DNA of 64,000 nt from Chryseobacterium sp. BLS98 (GTDB taxonomy: Bacteria; Bacteroidota; Bacteroidia; Flavobacteriales; Weeksellaceae), in NCBI RefSeq assembly GCF_001045445.1, contig NZ_LFNF01000002.1, forward strand, positions 1,054,001 to 1,118,000. The letters run 5' to 3'. The notes beneath the pieces were generated by a model. It did no database searches. It had not been told where the DNA came from and was given only the letters and a program-made list of their open reading frames with translations. Positions 44,713 through 54,216 of this stretch are shown here, piece after piece; the first letter of the stretch is position 1; each line of letters begins with the position of its first letter. A program made the position numbers and the translations under genes.

Positions 44713-47100
44713 ATGAAATTAAAAGCAGCCCTACTTTCATTTTCTGTATTTGCTTATACAGGCTTCACCGCACAAAATATTCAGAATAACCCTGGCAGTA
44801 ACCACGGAAACAGGTTCGAACAGCTTGGCACCATTCTTCCTACTCCCAATATTTACAGAACAGCTTCGGGAGCTCCCGGACAGGGATACTGGCAGAACAA
44901 AGCCGACTATGATATCACAGCTTACCTTGATGAAGACAAAAGAAATCTAAAGGGTTCGGAAACCATTACCTACTACAACAATTCTCCGGATGATCTGGAT
45001 TATATCTGGCTACAGCTGGATGAGAATGAACAATCCAATGTTAAAAATGCAGGCTTTGCATTCCCTTCTACCCTTCCGGCTTCTTCTAATGACCAGCAAC
45101 TGAAAGTCACCGAACTTCCGGAAAAGGATAACGGCTATGGCGTAAACCTGGAAAAAGTGACCGATGCCTCAGGAACTCCTTTGAAATACACGGTGAACAA
45201 AACGATGATGCGTATTGATCTGCCGAAAGTATTAAAAAAAGGTGAAAAACTGGTCTTCAAAATAGACTGGAATTATAACATTCCGAACAGAATTAAAATG
45301 GGCGGCCGCGGCGGTTATGAAAATTTCGCAGAAGATGGAAATGATCTGTATACTATGACTCAGTGGTATCCAAGGATGTGTGTATACAGCGACTTCCACG
45401 GATGGCAAAACCACCAGTTTACCGGACGCGGTGAATTTGCACTCGTATTCGGAAACTTCAAAGTTTCAATGAATGTACCTGCAGATCATATCGTAGGTGG
45501 AACGGGTGAATGTAAAAACTACGAGCAGGTTTTAACTTCTGACCAGATGTCAAGATACAGAAAGGCTGAAAGTGCTGCTGAACCTGTTGAAATCGTAACC
45601 CTGGATGAAGCGAAAAAGGCTGAAAAAAACCATTCCAAACAGAGAAAAACATGGGTATTTGCAGCGAATGACGTAAGGGATTTTGCGTGGACCTCATCCA
45701 GAAAGTTTGTCTGGGACGGAATGCGCGTTACCATTCCTGAAAACAATAATAAAGTGATGGCCATGAGCTTCTATCCGAAAGAATCTTATGCCCTTTACAG
45801 AAAATATTCAACCAAAGCTGTTGCCCACACAATTAAAACCTATTCCGAATTCACCATTCCTTATCCATATCCTGTTGCACAGTCTGTAGAAGCTGCCAAC
45901 GGAATGGAATATCCGATGATCTGTTTTAATTATGGAAGAACAGAAAAGGACGGGACTTATTCTGAAGGAACCAAGAACGGAATGATCGGCGTAGTGATCC
46001 ATGAAGTCGGACATAATTTTTTCCCGATGATCATCAACTCAGATGAAAGACAATGGAGCTGGATGGACGAAGGATTAAATACCTTCACGGAATATCTTAC
46101 AGAAGAAAAATGGGACAATAAATTTCCGTCAAAAAGAGGTCCGGCATGGACTATTACAGATTATATGAAGCTGCCGAAAGACCAGCTGGAGCCGATCATG
46201 AGTAATTCTGAAAACATTATTCAGTTTGGTCCTAACGCTTACTCAAAGCCTGCTACAGGTTTAAATATCCTGCGTGAAACGATCATGGGAAGGGAACTTT
46301 TTGACAAAGCTTTTAAAACATATGCCAAAAGATGGGCATTCAAACATCCTGAACCTGCAGATTTCTTCCGTACCATGGAAGATGCCAGTGGTGAAGACCT
46401 CGATTGGTTCTGGAGAGGATGGTTCTACGGTACAGATCCTGTAGATATTGCCATCGACAAAGTGACTATTGCAACCCCGGACCTCAATACACCTCCAAGG
46501 GAAGCCAAAGAAACAAAATATAAGGTAGATAAACCTCTTCAGAATTCTTTTGAAGATATTTCAAAGATCAGAAACAGGGAGGATAAGAACATCAAGTTCT
46601 ACGTAGATCAGGACAAAGATCTGCAAGACTTCTATTACAGGTATGACAGAGGACAGGAAAAAGTAGACAATGACAAAGAATATACTGTAAAAACAGACGC
46701 AGGAATCCCTCTGGACACCAAGGATAAGGAAAAGTTCAAAAACCTTACGGGCTACCAGATCGATTTTGTCAACAAAGGCGGGCTGGTTATGCCAATTATT
46801 CTTGAATTCACTTTTGAAGACGGATCAAAACTGTATGACAAATCATCTGCACAGATCTGGAGACAGAATGAACAGAAAGTTTCAAAAACTTATTATTTTG
46901 ATAAAAAAATAAAGTCGATTCAACTTGACCCGATGAGGGAAACTGCGGATATTGATACTTCTAATAATGTATGGAGCAGCAGCGGAACGGAAGGACCGGT
47001 CTCAAAATTCCAGCTGTTTAAGCAGAAACAGGGAGCCGGACCGGTAAGAGGAGGTGCCAGTGGAAAGGTAAACCCGATGCAGGCCGAAAGAAAATCATAA
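44713..47100 (+). CDS. M1 family zinc metallopeptidase (aminopeptidase N-like), secreted
   Basis: 795 residues with a signal peptide (MKLKAALLSFSVFAYTGFTAQ). The gluzincin motif HEVGH at 430-434 and the third zinc ligand Glu453 (MDEGLN) are 18 residues apart as expected. N-terminal beta domain GSETITYYNNSPDDLDYIWLQL resembles the M1 saddle; the substrate GxMEN is GMEYP here (NGMEYPMICF). Long C-terminal region with Asp/Lys-rich strands. Likely periplasmic peptide degradation. Downstream of HupE with 67 bp, possibly cotranscribed. Confidence 0.94.
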   Translation: MKLKAALLSFSVFAYTGFTAQNIQNNPGSNHGNRFEQLGTILPTPNIYRTASGAPGQGYWQNKADYDITAYLDEDKRNLKGSETITYYNNSPDDLDYIWLQLDENEQSNVKNAGFAFPSTLPASSNDQQLKVTELPEKDNGYGVNLEKVTDASGTPLKYTVNKTMMRIDLPKVLKKGEKLVFKIDWNYNIPNRIKMGGRGGYENFAEDGNDLYTMTQWYPRMCVYSDFHGWQNHQFTGRGEFALVFGNFKVSMNVPADHIVGGTGECKNYEQVLTSDQMSRYRKAESAAEPVEIVTLDEAKKAEKNHSKQRKTWVFAANDVRDFAWTSSRKFVWDGMRVTIPENNNKVMAMSFYPKESYALYRKYSTKAVAHTIKTYSEFTIPYPYPVAQSVEAANGMEYPMICFNYGRTEKDGTYSEGTKNGMIGVVIHEVGHNFFPMIINSDERQWSWMDEGLNTFTEYLTEEKWDNKFPSKRGPAWTITDYMKLPKDQLEPIMSNSENIIQFGPNAYSKPATGLNILRETIMGRELFDKAFKTYAKRWAFKHPEPADFFRTMEDASGEDLDWFWRGWFYGTDPVDIAIDKVTIATPDLNTPPREAKETKYKVDKPLQNSFEDISKIRNREDKNIKFYVDQDKDLQDFYYRYDRGQEKVDNDKEYTVKTDAGIPLDTKDKEKFKNLTGYQIDFVNKGGLVMPIILEFTFEDGSKLYDKSSAQIWRQNEQKVSKTYYFDKKIKSIQLDPMRETADIDTSNNVWSSSGTEGPVSKFQLFKQKQGAGPVRGGASGKVNPMQAERKS

Positions 47101-47108
47101 CATAATAA

Positions 47109-47139
47109 AAGGTTGCCCTATTTGAGGCAGCCTTTTTTA
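47109..47139 (+). terminator. intrinsic terminator of the M1 peptidase gene
   Basis: AAGGTTGCC / GGCAGCCTT stem followed by T-rich DNA, 8 bp after the stop. Confidence 0.85.
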
Positions 47140-47175
47140 TTGAATTTGCCAGATGAATCTATCATTAATCATTTT

Positions 47176-47223
47176 GGCTAAAGCCGTTTTCATTCCCAAA
47201 TTATTAAGCGGGCTAAAGCCCGC
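47176..47223. repeat. paired GGCTAAAGCC palindromes (REP-like)
   Basis: GGCTAAAGCC at 47176-47185 and the extended hairpin GCGGGCTAAAGCCCGC at 47208-47223, 22 bp apart, in otherwise empty DNA between the M1 gene and the LytTR gene. Looks like a dispersed chromosomal repeat; only one unit is in the window. Confidence 0.55.
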
Positions 47224-47380
47224 CCCTATTGAATATTTCATCCTGTTTCCAAAAAATCTGCGTAATCCGTGTAATCTGTGAGAGAATTTTTAATGCAAAG
47301 TTTTTACTCTTTTGAAAACATTTTAGAGTGCAAAGAGTGAATCAGTTTTTCAAATTGATCTGACGAAGCTACCGATATAA

Positions 47381-48079
47381 TTAATTCAGGTAAGCTTTTA
47401 AAGAATTCTTATAGGTCCTTCCAAGCGGAAGCTTCTCTCCATCCTTAAGATACACATGAGCCGTATCGTATGAACTGATATGGGAAGACAGAACAATATA
47501 AGATTTATGAATTCTGATGAATCCCAGGTTTTGAAATTTTTCTTCAAAATTCGACATCCGGTCGAGAATCATATACTTTTTCAAATGGGTCACCAGAATG
47601 ATATATTCCCCGAATCCCTGCACCCATCGCACATCATCCAGAAGCACTTTGTTCATTACGTAATTGGATTTGAACATAATAAAATCTTCTTTTTTCTGCT
47701 GTTCCGCCGAGTTTTTAAACTGAAGGAAATCTTTGGCCTTGTTAATCGCTTTCCGGAATGTTTCAAAGTCCACGGGCTTTACAAGATAATGAACCACATC
47801 CAGTTCAAAAGCTTTGACAGCATATTGGGTTTCCAGGGTAAGAAAAATGCATAATGGTTTATAAGTCAGCTGGCGTAGGAGCTCAATTCCATTCATATAA
47901 GGCATATTGATATCCAGAATCACAAGATCCACCTTATTCTGTTGAAGATAGCCCAATGCTTCTTCCGGATCCTGGAAAACCTTTAACAGATCTGCACCTT
48001 CTATCTGTTCACAGTATTTCTGGATCAGCTGGAGAGCCGGATATTCATCATCTACACTTACGATCGTCAGATTAGCCAT
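47381..48079 (-). CDS. LytTR-type response regulator
   Basis: 232 residues: receiver domain with DD at 10-11 and phospho-acceptor Asp56 (VILDINMP), switch Lys in YLVKPVDF, then a LytTR DNA-binding domain (VRWVQGFGEYIILVTHLKKYM, ending FIRIHKSYIVLSSHI and LPLGRTYKNSLKAYL). Its start codon overlaps the kinase stop (TAATG), so the two are translationally coupled. Likely targets are the divergent DUF2490/CitMHS/DAACS genes. Confidence 0.94.
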   Translation of the reverse strand: MANLTIVSVDDEYPALQLIQKYCEQIEGADLLKVFQDPEEALGYLQQNKVDLVILDINMPYMNGIELLRQLTYKPLCIFLTLETQYAVKAFELDVVHYLVKPVDFETFRKAINKAKDFLQFKNSAEQQKKEDFIMFKSNYVMNKVLLDDVRWVQGFGEYIILVTHLKKYMILDRMSNFEEKFQNLGFIRIHKSYIVLSSHISSYDTAHVYLKDGEKLPLGRTYKNSLKAYLN

Positions 48080-49185
48080 TACAGTTTTATTTTTAAAATA
48101 GTCTGATAGTTATTGTTTTCTGCAGGTTCGGAGATAAAAGTAAATCTTCCTGCATAGTTTTTTTCCAGAATATTGATTACGGCTTCATTTCCTAAGCCGC
48201 TGTCATTCATATTCCCGACAAGATTCTTTTTCCCGGATACGGAATTTCTTATCTCATATAAAAGTTCCTGATCTTTTATTCTATAGCTTATATGAATATA
48301 GCTGCCCTCTTCTATTCCCACCGCTGAATGTTTCAGGGCATTTTCAAACAGAGTAAGGCATACGGAAGGCGGAATATCAATTAAATCCAGAGTTTCTTCA
48401 TCTTCAATATTAAAAGTTATATTCAATACATTATTATACTTTAGCTGATACAATCCTGCAAGCGATTGAATCGATGAAAATTCCTGAGCCATACTGATTT
48501 TCTCCTTGCTGGTATCATAAATCACATACTGAAGCAGCTTACTGAGCTGTAATATAGATTCTGAGGTATTTTCTGAGGGCTGGAAACTTTTGGAATAAAT
48601 ATTATTGAGGGTGTTCAGCAAAAAATGAGGATTCATTTTAGATTTCAGGAGGTCCAGATACAGCTGGTCTTTTTCTTCGCCAAGATCTTTAAAATCCTGT
48701 TCAATCAGGAATTTATCTTTTGTAATGCCTAGAAATGAAGCAACAAGTATCACAATTCCCTGTGCTGTATATACATTATATAAGAATTTGGTATTGGAAA
48801 GGTTCTCATTGAAATTCATACTAAAAACCGCAGGCTCCAGCAGAATTCTGAAAAGGCTGGAGACCAGAAAAGTGATCAGCGCAAAGAGAATGAATTCAGG
48901 ATATTTATTGGAAAGATAAAATTCCGGGACCAGATAAAAATAGACAAGACTGTAAATTCCGATATTAAAAATAATGACCGATAAAACACTCCAGATCAAC
49001 TCCGGAGTATCCAAAAAGTAGTTTTCCGTAAAAAAAGTGATGATCAGAAAGACCAAAAGGAAAAAAATATGCTGAAACTTCAGCAAAAATCCCCAATGAT
49101 ACTCCATCAGCCTTTTTAAAACTTTAGGATTAAACAAAATCCTGAAAACCAGCAATATAAATACAATATTTACAATCAGAAACAT
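48079..49185 (-). CDS. LytS-like sensor histidine kinase
   Basis: 368 residues: about five membrane helices in residues 1-155, a short coiled segment, then the His_kinase domain with MNPHFLLNTLNNIYS (phospho-acceptor His187) and an ATPase domain with ENALKHS and the G-box NDSGLGNEAVINILEKNY. No separate extracellular sensor domain, so the signal is probably sensed in the membrane. Partner of the overlapping LytTR regulator. Confidence 0.93.
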   Translation of the reverse strand: MFLIVNIVFILLVFRILFNPKVLKRLMEYHWGFLLKFQHIFFLLVFLIITFFTENYFLDTPELIWSVLSVIIFNIGIYSLVYFYLVPEFYLSNKYPEFILFALITFLVSSLFRILLEPAVFSMNFNENLSNTKFLYNVYTAQGIVILVASFLGITKDKFLIEQDFKDLGEEKDQLYLDLLKSKMNPHFLLNTLNNIYSKSFQPSENTSESILQLSKLLQYVIYDTSKEKISMAQEFSSIQSLAGLYQLKYNNVLNITFNIEDEETLDLIDIPPSVCLTLFENALKHSAVGIEEGSYIHISYRIKDQELLYEIRNSVSGKKNLVGNMNDSGLGNEAVINILEKNYAGRFTFISEPAENNNYQTILKIKL

Positions 49186-49300
49186 CTAAAAAGCTTCATT
49201 TTCAATCTTTCAAATATACCATCTTTTTCAGCCCGGCGTGCAGTTCACTGATAAAAACTGTCATTGATTGAAAAATAAATCCGCGGCTGGATCTTATAAA

Positions 49301-49308
49301 TATATTTG
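49301..49308 (+). promoter_or_regulatory. -7 box of the DUF2490-CitMHS transcription unit
   Basis: TATATTTG at 49301-49308. A transcript starting a few bases later leaves only ~3-6 nt before the ATG at 49319, which favours the next ATG at 49337 as true start. Confidence 0.5.
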
Positions 49309-49336
49309 AGACATCAGGATGTTAACTCAATATTAC

Positions 49337-50029
49337 ATGAAAATTAAATTCAAATTAATCATTATTTTGCTGCTTGCTTTAACCTCGCAAGTTCATGCCC
49401 AAAGCCGTGACAACTACAATATGTGGTTCCAGTATCTGATGTCGGCAAGACTAACAGATAAGAGTACGCTTACCGCTCTGTCGCAATACCGTTCCTTTGA
49501 TCTCGCTTACGACACTAGGCTTTTCCTTGTATCTGCCTATATAGATTACGAAGTTGCCCATGAAGTAAAGCCTGCTGCCGGATTTATGTTCCTGGTACTG
49601 GATTCCTATAAATCTGACAATACCAAAAAAGAGAGGTACGAAAAAAGGCCTTTCCAGCAGGTGACACTGGGAGGCAATATCGGAAGAACTTCTGTTTCAC
49701 ACCGCTTTCGTGTGGAAGAAAGGTTTATAAGCAATCCCAATGACTTCATCGTCAGGCTCCGGTATCTTATTTCTCTCAGAATTCCTTTTAACAGTACAGG
49801 AGAGAAGGAAAAACTGTATGGTATTCTGAAAGATGAGATAAGAATGAATGTAGTGAAAGAGGATCCGTTCGACAGTAACCGTTTAACGGCTGGCATCGGG
49901 GTTAAAGTGGGAAAAAATTCTGCTATTGAAGTTGCGTTTATCAATCAGCTGGAAACCGGATCTACAAGCAACTACGGCTACATTGGCTACAGAAACAGCT
50001 TCGACTGGAGAAAAAACAAAAATAAATAA
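49337..50029 (+). CDS. DUF2490 family outer membrane protein
   Basis: 230 residues from MKIKFKLIIILLLALTSQVH, a signal peptide ending near AQ; an ATG six codons earlier is too close to the -7 box. The rest is a series of amphipathic strands (FDLAYDTRLFLVSAYIDYEVAHE, RFRVEERFI, IRMNVV) ending in an aromatic NSFDWRK, consistent with a small beta-barrel. Together with the two transporters downstream (18 bp to the next gene) it may form the outer-membrane channel of an uptake route. Confidence 0.82.
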   Translation: MKIKFKLIIILLLALTSQVHAQSRDNYNMWFQYLMSARLTDKSTLTALSQYRSFDLAYDTRLFLVSAYIDYEVAHEVKPAAGFMFLVLDSYKSDNTKKERYEKRPFQQVTLGGNIGRTSVSHRFRVEERFISNPNDFIVRLRYLISLRIPFNSTGEKEKLYGILKDEIRMNVVKEDPFDSNRLTAGIGVKVGKNSAIEVAFINQLETGSTSNYGYIGYRNSFDWRKNKNK

Positions 50030-50047
50030 CTATAAAACCAATCATCT

Positions 50048-51334
50048 ATGCTTACCTTCCTTGGATTTCTTATGATCCTGATCTTCATGGTTCTGATCAT
50101 GAACAAAAAAATGACTCCGCTCACAGCTTTGGTCATCGTACCTGTAACCATAGCTCTTTTTGCAGGTTTTGGGCCTGAGCTGGGAGACATGATGAAAAAC
50201 GGTGTTAAAGAAATCGCCCTTACAGGTGTAATGCTGATTTTTGCTATCCTGTATTTCAGTTTAATGATAGACACGGGCCTGTTTGAGCCCTTAGTGAATA
50301 TAATTTTAAAAGCTGTTGGGGACAATCCCATCAAAACCACAATAGGAACGGCTGTTCTTACGGCATTGGTCTCGCTGGACGGCGACGGCTCTTCCACTTA
50401 TCTGATTGTAGTGGCTGCCATGCTTCCGCTTTACAAAAAACAGGGCATGAACCCGTTAATTCTTACCTGCATTATTATGCTTGCCGGACAGATTATGAAT
50501 ATTCTTCCATGGGGAGGCCCTACAGCCAGGGTAATGAGTTCTCTTAAGCTGGGACATACAGAAATTTTTGTTCCTATGATTCCTATTATGACGATAGGCA
50601 TCCTGTGGGTAATTTTTGTAGCTTACATTTTAGGAAGAAAAGAGAAAATAAGGATTGCCAAACATGGAAAATTCACCAATTACAACAACAATGATATCAT
50701 TGGTGAAGCAGATCCCAAACTCCGCCGTCCCAAACTGATCCTGATCAATCTCGCTCTTACAATCACCCTTCTGGTAGTGATGATCCTTGACATTGTTCCT
50801 TTGGGAATAGCTTTTATGATTGCATTCTGTCTGGCTTCCATTATCAATTATCCAAAGCTGAAAGATCAGCAGAAAATTATTTCAAAGCATGCCGGGAATG
50901 CATTATCTGTAGCCGGAATGATCTTCGGGGCCGGGATCTTTACCGGAATTCTGAATGGCTCAGGCATTATGCAGGCTATGGGAAACAGCATGATAGAAAT
51001 AGTACCGAAAAGCTGGGGAGGTTACCTGAATATTGTCACCGCTCTGTTCAGCATTCCTCTTACTTTTTTCCTGTCCAATGATGCCTATTATTTTGGAATA
51101 CTTCCTATTATTGTTGCTACCGGACATCAACTGGGTATCTCGCCGGAAATATTGGGGAGGGCAAGCCTTATTGGCCAGGGATCTCACCTTCTGAGCCCAT
51201 TGGTTCCGTCAACCTATTTACTGGTTTCATTGGCTGGTGTAGAGTTTTCGGATCATTTGAAATATACTTTAAAATGGGCTCTGGGTTCTTCTATTGTGAT
51301 GCTTCTTGCAGCACTGATTTTAGGAGTTATTTAG
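50048..51334 (+). CDS. CitMHS family citrate/metal symporter-like transporter
   Basis: 428 residues, about 11-12 membrane helices. Begins MLTFLGFLMILIFMVLIMNK; conserved ALVSLDGDGSSTYLIVVAAMLPLYKK near residue 110 and the ILPWGGPTARV motif near 155-165 are diagnostic of CitMHS (citrate-Mg2+/Ca2+:H+ symporters). Substrate likely citrate or a related tricarboxylate with divalent cation. In an operon-like array with DUF2490 (18 bp) and the DAACS gene (73 bp), divergent from a two-component system. Confidence 0.9.
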   Translation: MLTFLGFLMILIFMVLIMNKKMTPLTALVIVPVTIALFAGFGPELGDMMKNGVKEIALTGVMLIFAILYFSLMIDTGLFEPLVNIILKAVGDNPIKTTIGTAVLTALVSLDGDGSSTYLIVVAAMLPLYKKQGMNPLILTCIIMLAGQIMNILPWGGPTARVMSSLKLGHTEIFVPMIPIMTIGILWVIFVAYILGRKEKIRIAKHGKFTNYNNNDIIGEADPKLRRPKLILINLALTITLLVVMILDIVPLGIAFMIAFCLASIINYPKLKDQQKIISKHAGNALSVAGMIFGAGIFTGILNGSGIMQAMGNSMIEIVPKSWGGYLNIVTALFSIPLTFFLSNDAYYFGILPIIVATGHQLGISPEILGRASLIGQGSHLLSPLVPSTYLLVSLAGVEFSDHLKYTLKWALGSSIVMLLAALILGVI

Positions 51335-51407
51335 GATTCGTTAATTATCATTATATTTCGGAGATATAATATGCGATGGCTTTTATACGACAGTATATTT
51401 TTTTCAG

Positions 51408-52625
51408 ATGAACTTTTTTGATACAAAGAAAACATTCACAGGAAGATATTTAAAAAATCTTACCTTTTATGTATTTGCCGCCATTCTCGGTGGAGTGCTT
51501 ACAGGATATTATGCGCCTGGGGTAAGCATCAGGCTGGGAATGGTGAGCAGGTATTTTTTTATGGTTCTTGAAATGCTCATCCTTCCCATTATTTTCATGG
51601 CGATCATGTACGGGATCTGCCAGCTTTCCGGGATCAAAAATGCAAGGAGCATTGTATGGAAAACGATTCTGTATTTTCTGATCATAAGTTCTATCGCGAT
51701 CATTTTAGGGATTGTTTTCGGGATTGCTGTAAAACCGGGAGCCGATACCGGAATTGATCCTTCCAGGATCAGTACATCTCTTCCCAGAACTTTTGAAATC
51801 AATGATACCAGTTTATCAGGCAGGTTGTACCTCAACAGGCATGGGATTTTCCTTATCACTTCAATTGTAGCCGGAATTTTAATGAACATTTCTAAAGGAA
51901 GGGAAAAATTCCTGAATATATTAGATCGCGGCATTAAGATTTTTTACACGGTAATCAAATATCTTTACATCATTCTTCCGGCTGTTATTTTCTGCAACAT
52001 TGCTTATGGAATTGCCGTGTATGGTATTAATACTCTCCTACCTCTCAGTAAAGTAGTGGCGACGGTTTACCTTGCCGATATTGTCTTTATTTTCGGAATT
52101 TTAGGCGCCGTTGCTTATCTGTTTAAAATACGGTTGTGGAAATTTTTATTGGGATTAAAAGAAGAGATTATCCTTGTAATCACCACATCTTCTTCAAAAA
52201 CCGCATTCCCGTTGATTTTTGAAAAAATGGAATCCGAAGGCTACAACATGAAGGTGTTAAGGTTTGTAATTCCTTTGGGATACAATTTTAATCTTTCCGG
52301 AGCCTGTATTTATATTTCCGTTACCTGCTGCTTTCTTATCCAGTTTTATAATATTTCATTGACCATCACCGATTATCTGTGGCTTTTGCTCATTATTTCT
52401 GTAACCTCAAAAACGGCTTCGGGTGTTCCGGGCTCAGGATTTCTTGCCCTTATTTTCACGCTGAACAGGTTTGGAAAAATTCCTCTTACGGATATTGCCC
52501 TTCTTTACAGCGTAGACCGCTTTATGAATGAAGCCAGATCCGTGACGAATTTTATCAGTATTGCTATTTCCGGGGCTGTGATTTCTAAAATCAATTCGTC
52601 TTCAAAAAATAATGACATTCAATGA
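51408..52625 (+). CDS. dicarboxylate/amino acid:cation symporter (DAACS family)
   Basis: 405 residues. DAACS signatures: ITTSSSKTAFP (the serine-rich reentrant loop, normally TSSS.A.LP) near residue 265, GYNFNLSGACIYISV and the TGVPGSGF-like SGVPGSGFLALIF, and a DRFMNEARSVTNF helix close to the canonical DR.RT..NV. Sodium- or proton-coupled uptake of C4-dicarboxylates or glutamate/aspartate. TA-rich gap with GATATAATAT before it may hold its own promoter. Confidence 0.9.
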   Translation: MNFFDTKKTFTGRYLKNLTFYVFAAILGGVLTGYYAPGVSIRLGMVSRYFFMVLEMLILPIIFMAIMYGICQLSGIKNARSIVWKTILYFLIISSIAIILGIVFGIAVKPGADTGIDPSRISTSLPRTFEINDTSLSGRLYLNRHGIFLITSIVAGILMNISKGREKFLNILDRGIKIFYTVIKYLYIILPAVIFCNIAYGIAVYGINTLLPLSKVVATVYLADIVFIFGILGAVAYLFKIRLWKFLLGLKEEIILVITTSSSKTAFPLIFEKMESEGYNMKVLRFVIPLGYNFNLSGACIYISVTCCFLIQFYNISLTITDYLWLLLIISVTSKTASGVPGSGFLALIFTLNRFGKIPLTDIALLYSVDRFMNEARSVTNFISIAISGAVISKINSSSKNNDIQ

Positions 52626-52663
52626 TATCTATTAAATCTATAAATTTGAGGTCAAAATAATTA

Positions 52664-53149
52664 ATGATCATGAAAAAGATTATAGGTACATGTTTACTTA
52701 CCTCTGCAATACTATTGAATGCCCAGGAAAAACCTACATATCCTGAATTGACTGCAAATACAAAAAGAGTAGATTTAAAACTTCCAAAAATCGAAAATGA
52801 AAAAGATTATAAAGTGGAAGTTCGCTTTGGGTTAGAAATTAATGTTTCAGAATGTGAAGATCCTAAAGATTTTACTTTTAACAAACAAAATTTAAAGCAC
52901 GAATATGGACTGCCTAATTATAGGTACGAATATTATTCAGTTGCAGAAAACCAACCCATAGAAATCTTCAGTGCAAATAATCCAGGTAACTGTGATAAAA
53001 ACAAAAAAACAGTAAAAAAGATTTTAAGTTCCCAAAATATTTTCATGGAATATAATGGATATTTCTCCACTCCTTTTTTCATTCCAAAAAATTGGACTGT
53101 CGAATACAAATTATGGAAAATCGATGGGGAATTCAAGACAGCCAAATAA
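52664..53149 (+). CDS. ecotin-like periplasmic serine protease inhibitor
   Basis: 161 residues (MIMKK; the second ATG two codons in also fits) with a signal peptide ending near LLNAQ. Matches ecotin over most of its length: YPELTANTKRVDLKLP, YKVEVRFGLEINVSECEDP, YRYEYYSVAENQP and the C-terminal WTVEYKLWKIDGE. Two Cys (in SECED and GNCDK) equal the ecotin disulfide. The loop between the conserved Pro and the second Cys is about five residues longer than in E. coli ecotin, so the P1 residue cannot be assigned. Inhibits trypsin-fold proteases if conserved. Confidence 0.82.
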   Translation: MIMKKIIGTCLLTSAILLNAQEKPTYPELTANTKRVDLKLPKIENEKDYKVEVRFGLEINVSECEDPKDFTFNKQNLKHEYGLPNYRYEYYSVAENQPIEIFSANNPGNCDKNKKTVKKILSSQNIFMEYNGYFSTPFFIPKNWTVEYKLWKIDGEFKTAK

Positions 53150-53261
53150 AATTACCCACGTAATATTTCAATAGAACAGGAAAATATTTCAATCAAATCT
53201 CAAAGAAGACAAATAAATGTAACATTATGATAACCAAGTCTACTTATCATAATAAAAAATC

Positions 53262-53981
53262 ATGAAAACATTTCTTGTTCTTTTATTGGTAAGCAGCATT
53301 CATTTATTTTCGCAGAAACTGCTTACGCCGAACAATATCAGTATAGATTCTAAACTCATCAAAGACGAAGTCTCTGAAGCCGCCTGGTATGCCGAAAATG
53401 CAGGAACCAAAATAGAAATTGGAAGCATTATCACCGAGTTAAAGAAATTAAACAAAACAGATCTGCTCATCAGAACTACCGTAAAGCTGAAACAGGCCCC
53501 GGATGCTAAATGGACCGATTCCACGATTGTAAAAACAGCTAATTTTGAACCGGTTTATCATTCCTCTTTTAATACAATGAGAGATATGGTTTTAAAATCA
53601 GGTAAGACTAAAGTAACAGGATATTATCTGGATAAGAAATCCCAAAAAAAGGACAATATTGACATCTCGGCAACAGATTACTTCGACAGCAGCAGCTACC
53701 CTATGGCTATACGCTTCTTGCCTTTAAAAGAAAATTATACGGCCGACCTGTCTGTTTTCGACTATAATCCGGATGCTAAGAAAGGACTTATAAAAGCATA
53801 CATACTGGACATCAAAAAAACGGATTACGACGGTAAAAAAGTCTGGGCTGTAAAAACTACGGATGACATCAGAGATAAGACAACAATTGTCACTTATTAT
53901 ATTGACTCTGAAACCAGAAAAATTCTGAAGCAGGAAATCGACCTCGGAGGAAAGAAAATGACCTTGGAAACCATCAGATAA
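53262..53981 (+). CDS. secreted protein of unknown function (DUF3108-like)
   Basis: 239 residues, signal peptide MKTFLVLLLVSSIHLFS. The strand-rich body (LLIRTTVKLKQAPDAKW, YHSSFNTMRDMVLKSGKTKVTGYY, AVKTTDDIRDKTTIVTYYID, ETRKILKQEIDLGGKKM) resembles Bacteroidota periplasmic proteins of the DUF3108/lipoprotein-sorting type, a guess from pattern only. Separate from the ecotin gene by 112 bp. Confidence 0.72.
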   Translation: MKTFLVLLLVSSIHLFSQKLLTPNNISIDSKLIKDEVSEAAWYAENAGTKIEIGSIITELKKLNKTDLLIRTTVKLKQAPDAKWTDSTIVKTANFEPVYHSSFNTMRDMVLKSGKTKVTGYYLDKKSQKKDNIDISATDYFDSSSYPMAIRFLPLKENYTADLSVFDYNPDAKKGLIKAYILDIKKTDYDGKKVWAVKTTDDIRDKTTIVTYYIDSETRKILKQEIDLGGKKMTLETIR

Positions 53982-54127
53982 ATAATCTGTAAAGCTGACC
54001 ACAACGATAAGCTTTCTTTTTTAAATCATATTATATTATTTAAAAAACATATTTAATACACTGGTTATCAAAACATAAACAACAGATATTAATCTACAAA
54101 CAGTGAATAGCATATTCATATTTTTCC

Positions 54128-54135
54128 TATCTTTG
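54128..54135 (+). promoter_or_regulatory. -7 box of the double-glycine peptide gene
   Basis: TATCTTTG, 81 bp before the ATG at 54217. No TTG at normal -33 spacing. Confidence 0.45.
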
Positions 54136-54216
54136 AATAACACTTACATCAAATCGTCAAAAATCCTGATTGACATTAAATGTTCAGGAATATGAAAACA
54201 AATTAAAATATTAATC

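Noticed and set aside
47240..47280. Dispersed repeat ending in the phrase-like TAATCCGTGTAATCTGTG
   Set aside because: It resembles a sequence seen often in Bacteroidota intergenic DNA but only one copy is in the window, so it cannot be shown here.
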